Source of the DNA: Seriola aureovittata
Lineage: Eukaryota > Chordata > Actinopteri > Carangiformes > Carangidae
Direction of reading: 5' to 3'
Assembly (NCBI RefSeq): GCF_021018895.1
Contig: NC_079368.1
Coordinates: forward strand, 7,376,001 to 7,440,000
Length of the DNA stretch: 64,000 nucleotides
Part shown: positions 61,801-64,000 of the stretch, piece after piece
How positions within the stretch are numbered: position 1 is the stretch's first letter
Layout of the letters: the number at the start of each line of letters is the position of its first letter
Made by a program: the position numbers and the translations under genes
Notes under the pieces: generated by a model
The model's input: the letters and a program-made list of their open reading frames with translations, nothing else
Database searches by the model: none
What the model was told of the DNA's origin: nothing

Positions 61801-64000
61801 TTTAATGATCATTGAAAGACTGTAAGTCTACAGCCATGCTAGTGGCTTTGTGAGACCTTACTTGGACACAGCAGTGCTTTGAGCTGTCAGTTAAATGGGA
61901 CCAAACCAGACCCACATAGTCCTGATGCTGCAGATTAGTTTGAACTGTTTTCCTCTCTGACTTTAATTGATATTGTTGCTAATCTAGTCATATTATATTG
62001 TCATAGAGAAATGTGTGAGATCAGACATCATTTTTCAGCAAGGTTGTAAAAATAGGTAGAAAATATAACTGTTTGGTCTTGTTGCCATCACTGTATCTCA
62101 CCTGTTACACTCCTCCACCAACCCCTCTCTCTCCTCCTTGCTGGGGTTCTTCTGTCGTTCGTAGGCATGGAAAAGGATCTGCAGGGATGCTGGACCCCAC
62201 TTGAACCTGTTCCTCCGGCCTTTCTTGGTATCTTCTCCTTGCTCCTCCAGTGATGCGAGGCCATGTTTGGCATTGGTAAACTCTGGAAGGAAGTGGTAGC
62301 GTGTTATTCTTTTTCTTTCTTTTCTTTTTAAAATTTTCTGTCTCAGTCTCCTAGAGAACTGACATTTGATGAGTGTGTGAAAAGGTGTGTGTTTGTGAAA
62401 CATGAACCGTGTGTGAAAGCAGAAAGGAGGGTCTTTGCAGCTCCACAGCTGCGTCAGTACTCACGCTGGCTGATCTCGCACTGCTTCTTGACGTACCAGC
62501 TGTACAGAGCAGCTCTCTTCTGGTTCTTCATGGGCGTGCCCTTGTTGAGGTGCTGGGAGAGGTGGGACTGGTTGAGTCCTGTGGACTCCACCACCTCTCT
62601 CTGAGGGAGGTTGTGCTGCTGCATGTAGCTTTTCACCATTTTTGCAACATGCCAGGGGTCCTCCCTATTAGAGAACGACATCATGTCTGTGTGAACTTGC
62701 CTCCTTCATCTGCTTGTGCACTTTTATTTACTTAAATCTTCATGTGTATTTTTTATTTATTTACATCTTCTTGTGTATTTTTCTATTTATTTGACTGATT
62801 ATTTTCTTTTCCCAAACATTTCTGGGTATTTCTGATAGTTAAACCCCTTCTAGAAAAGTGCTAAACAGGCACAGTTTGTTACAACATTAGATATAAAGCA
62901 TGGCCACTGAGAGCGAAGTAGAGAGAGGCGTATTGACAGAGAGATAAGGGAAAGCACACAGGGGCAAAGTCCAGCCCTTTCAGATCACTGGAGGGGAAAA
63001 AAACATGTAAAAGGTTTATGAAGCCTAATTTAACGCTTTCTAACTGTCAAGTCAGGAGCAGTAAAAATACACAAAACTGCAAAAAACCCTAACTTTAACA
63101 GATTCAAATTCACCCCACAAATATTAATTAGGTATTGTATTAATAAAACGTAATAAAATATTTTTAAACAGCCTGTCAAAGAGCATTTTATAACTATATT
63201 TTACGTCTCAATAAGTTGTTCAATAAATACAGCGTGTATTCCAAACATTAATCTTGTAACTGAGTGTAGAAATATCACTCATGCGTTGTGTAAACATAAT
63301 CTCACATGACCAGCCCTACTCCATTAATCTTCACCTATGCGTGTAGCTTATTTATTAAGAAATGGCCAGAGAATAATGATGGAGGTGGGTAATTAGTAAC
63401 TAGCAAAGGAGGAACCCTCTTTAAATTCGCCTCAGGAGCCAGTTTGCAGAGAGAGACAGGCAGAGAAGCAGGGGAAGGAGGGAGGAATTGGTAAAGAGAG
63501 GAGAACCAAGCTTTAGAAGAATAAAGGAAAAAAGAGGTTAACGGGAAAACTTGTTGTTTCCACTCTCAGGTGCTTAGTTTTGATGGTGCCAGAGGTCAAA
63601 GAGAGGTGGGGGCATCAGAAACAGTGCTGATGACGTGGTGAGGGCATTTTTTAATTTTACCTGATCAGGTCCTATTGGGAGGCCCAGACAAATTGCTGTG
63701 TGAGAACAGCAGTTAGTGAGAGATTAAGGTGGTTTTCCTGTTGCCATGGAGCTTCCAAAGAAATGCTCGGATCTACTTACTGCAGTAGCCGGTCGACTTC
63801 AACCCTCAGTTTGGCTGCCTCCTCTGGGGGAAACTTCTCCAGCTCACGGAATATGGGCGGTGGGAAATCCATTTCTCCCTCCTCGGAGCTCTCTCCATCC
63901 CCCCTCTCTCCCCTCTCGGCGCCAGCGCTCGCCCTGTCTTGCTCCAGTTCCCCCATGGCTTGGACCAGGACGTCCCGAGACAGTCCAGATCCCAGCAGGG
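57443..64000 (-). CDS. hnf1a: Hepatocyte nuclear factor 1-alpha (5' end outside the window)
   Basis: Dimeric homeodomain transcription factor of liver, pancreas, gut and kidney. Exons (minus): 63781-64000 (partial), 62465-62664, 62102-62282, 61326-61528, 61023-61165, 60792-60933, 60515-60703, 60319-60434, 60072-60156, 57443-57573. All phases agree; 535 residues lie in the window. Exon 1 begins inside the dimerisation domain ([17 protein letters not shown]), so only about 16 residues plus the promoter are missing. Exon 2 is the POU-specific domain ([32 protein letters not shown]). Exons 3-4 are the atypical homeodomain ([34 protein letters not shown]). The transactivation region keeps [26 protein letters not shown] and [10 protein letters not shown], and the protein ends [10 protein letters not shown] (human FISTQMASSSQ). 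HNF1A is preferred to HNF1B by these C-terminal motifs and by the custos neighbour. Confidence 0.96.
57885..58035 (+). repeat. Teleost 'TTAGCTTAGCATAAAGACTGG' type repeat
   Basis: GTTAGCTTATCTTAACATTA, AGACTGGAATGGGGGGAAAC, TTAACGCTTTATATCTTGTT and TAATCTGCACACAAA follow a very common fish repeat in which a start of this kind precedes AACAGCTAGCCTGGCTC. Truncated copy in the last intron of hnf1a. Confidence 0.65.
58311..59468. mobile_element. Non-autonomous Tc1/mariner-like transposon
   Basis: Terminal inverted repeats of at least 32 bp: the left end starts CAGTTTTTCTCTGTCGCTTT and the right end, reversed, starts CAGTTTTTCTCAGTCGCTTT, followed in both by GGTACATTTCTC. Both ends abut TA (58309-58310 and 59469-59470), the expected Tc1/mariner target duplication, and the termini are CAGT...ACTG. 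Length 1158 bp. A short frame from about 58908 starts [11 protein letters not shown] and is Arg/Gly-rich, as in the N-terminus of a fish transposase type that I recall; the catalytic part is absent. It lies in the last intron of hnf1a. Confidence 0.85.
58825..58872. repeat. (TA)n microsatellite
   Basis: Twenty-four perfect TA units inside the Tc1-like element. Confidence 0.97.
59519..59990. repeat. Foldback element (long inverted repeat)
   Basis: The left arm (about 59519-59700) and right arm (about 59790-59990) are inverted copies. Left ATATCTGTTGAGGACCAG and GATGTCACAGGAAAAGTAAT match reversed right ATATCTATGGAGGACCAG and GATGTCACGGGAAAAGTAAT. GGAATTGT and AGAATTTGAAAAAC also match further in. 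The centre is AT-rich with GATATT repeats. No coding frame; a MITE-like hairpin element is the simplest reading. Confidence 0.8.

Noticed and set aside
1..64000. CRISPR arrays, tRNA genes, rRNA genes, viral integrations
   Set aside because: I looked for regularly spaced repeats, tRNA box A/B pairs, rRNA core words and viral polymerase or capsid frames, and saw none that I could support.

Overview
This is nuclear DNA from a ray-finned fish, most likely a percomorph teleost. Genes are split by many short GT-AG introns. The flanks hold AT-rich unique sequence, CA, TA and GGAA microsatellites, and copies of repeats I recognise as common in teleost genomes. All proteins match vertebrate families. 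No prokaryotic, viral or CRISPR-type features were seen.

Layout: (1) 0-8 kb holds two lens beta-crystallin genes on the minus strand, crybb2 (261-1492) and a crybb1-like gene (5781-7143). Each has the classic one-exon-per-Greek-key structure and a TATA box. (2) 8-33.7 kb is the homologue of KIAA1671, minus strand, coding 9888-30088. It is a ~1700-residue scaffold-like protein with a long charged helix and a C-terminal tankyrase-binding-protein-type domain. Its large intron contains two candidate internal first exons, both in phase with the C-terminal exons. (3) 34.4-43.4 kb is rnf10, a RING E3 ligase, minus strand, 17 coding exons. (4) 45.0-47.3 kb is pop5, an RNase P/MRP subunit, minus strand. 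(5) 47.8-52.2 kb is unc119b, plus strand, sharing a ~500-bp divergent promoter region with pop5. (6) 54.4-57.2 kb is custos (C12orf43 homologue), plus strand, with an apparent frameshift in its last exon. (7) 57.4-64.0 kb is hnf1a, minus strand, running off the window end so that only the first few codons are missing. It lies tail-to-tail with custos.

Human CRYBB2 and KIAA1671 lie together on 22q, while RNF10, POP5, UNC119B, C12orf43 and HNF1A lie on 12q24.31. The window therefore joins two human blocks that are contiguous here. The genes are not an operon-like system; they are independent transcription units of lens structure, cytoskeletal or junctional scaffolding, ubiquitination, tRNA processing, lipidated-cargo trafficking, Wnt modulation and liver/endocrine transcription.

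The less ordinary material is: a Pro-Asp-Pro-Ala C-terminal tail on the crybb1-like protein, encoded by a very G-rich tract; the alternative kiaa1671 promoters; a duplicated pop5 3' UTR separated by a repeat; a deleted Tc1-like transposon and an adjacent foldback element in the last hnf1a intron; and ZNF143-like sites upstream of rnf10 and custos. Exon limits were worked out by hand from splice sites, reading phase and remembered family proteins, and have not been checked by alignment.
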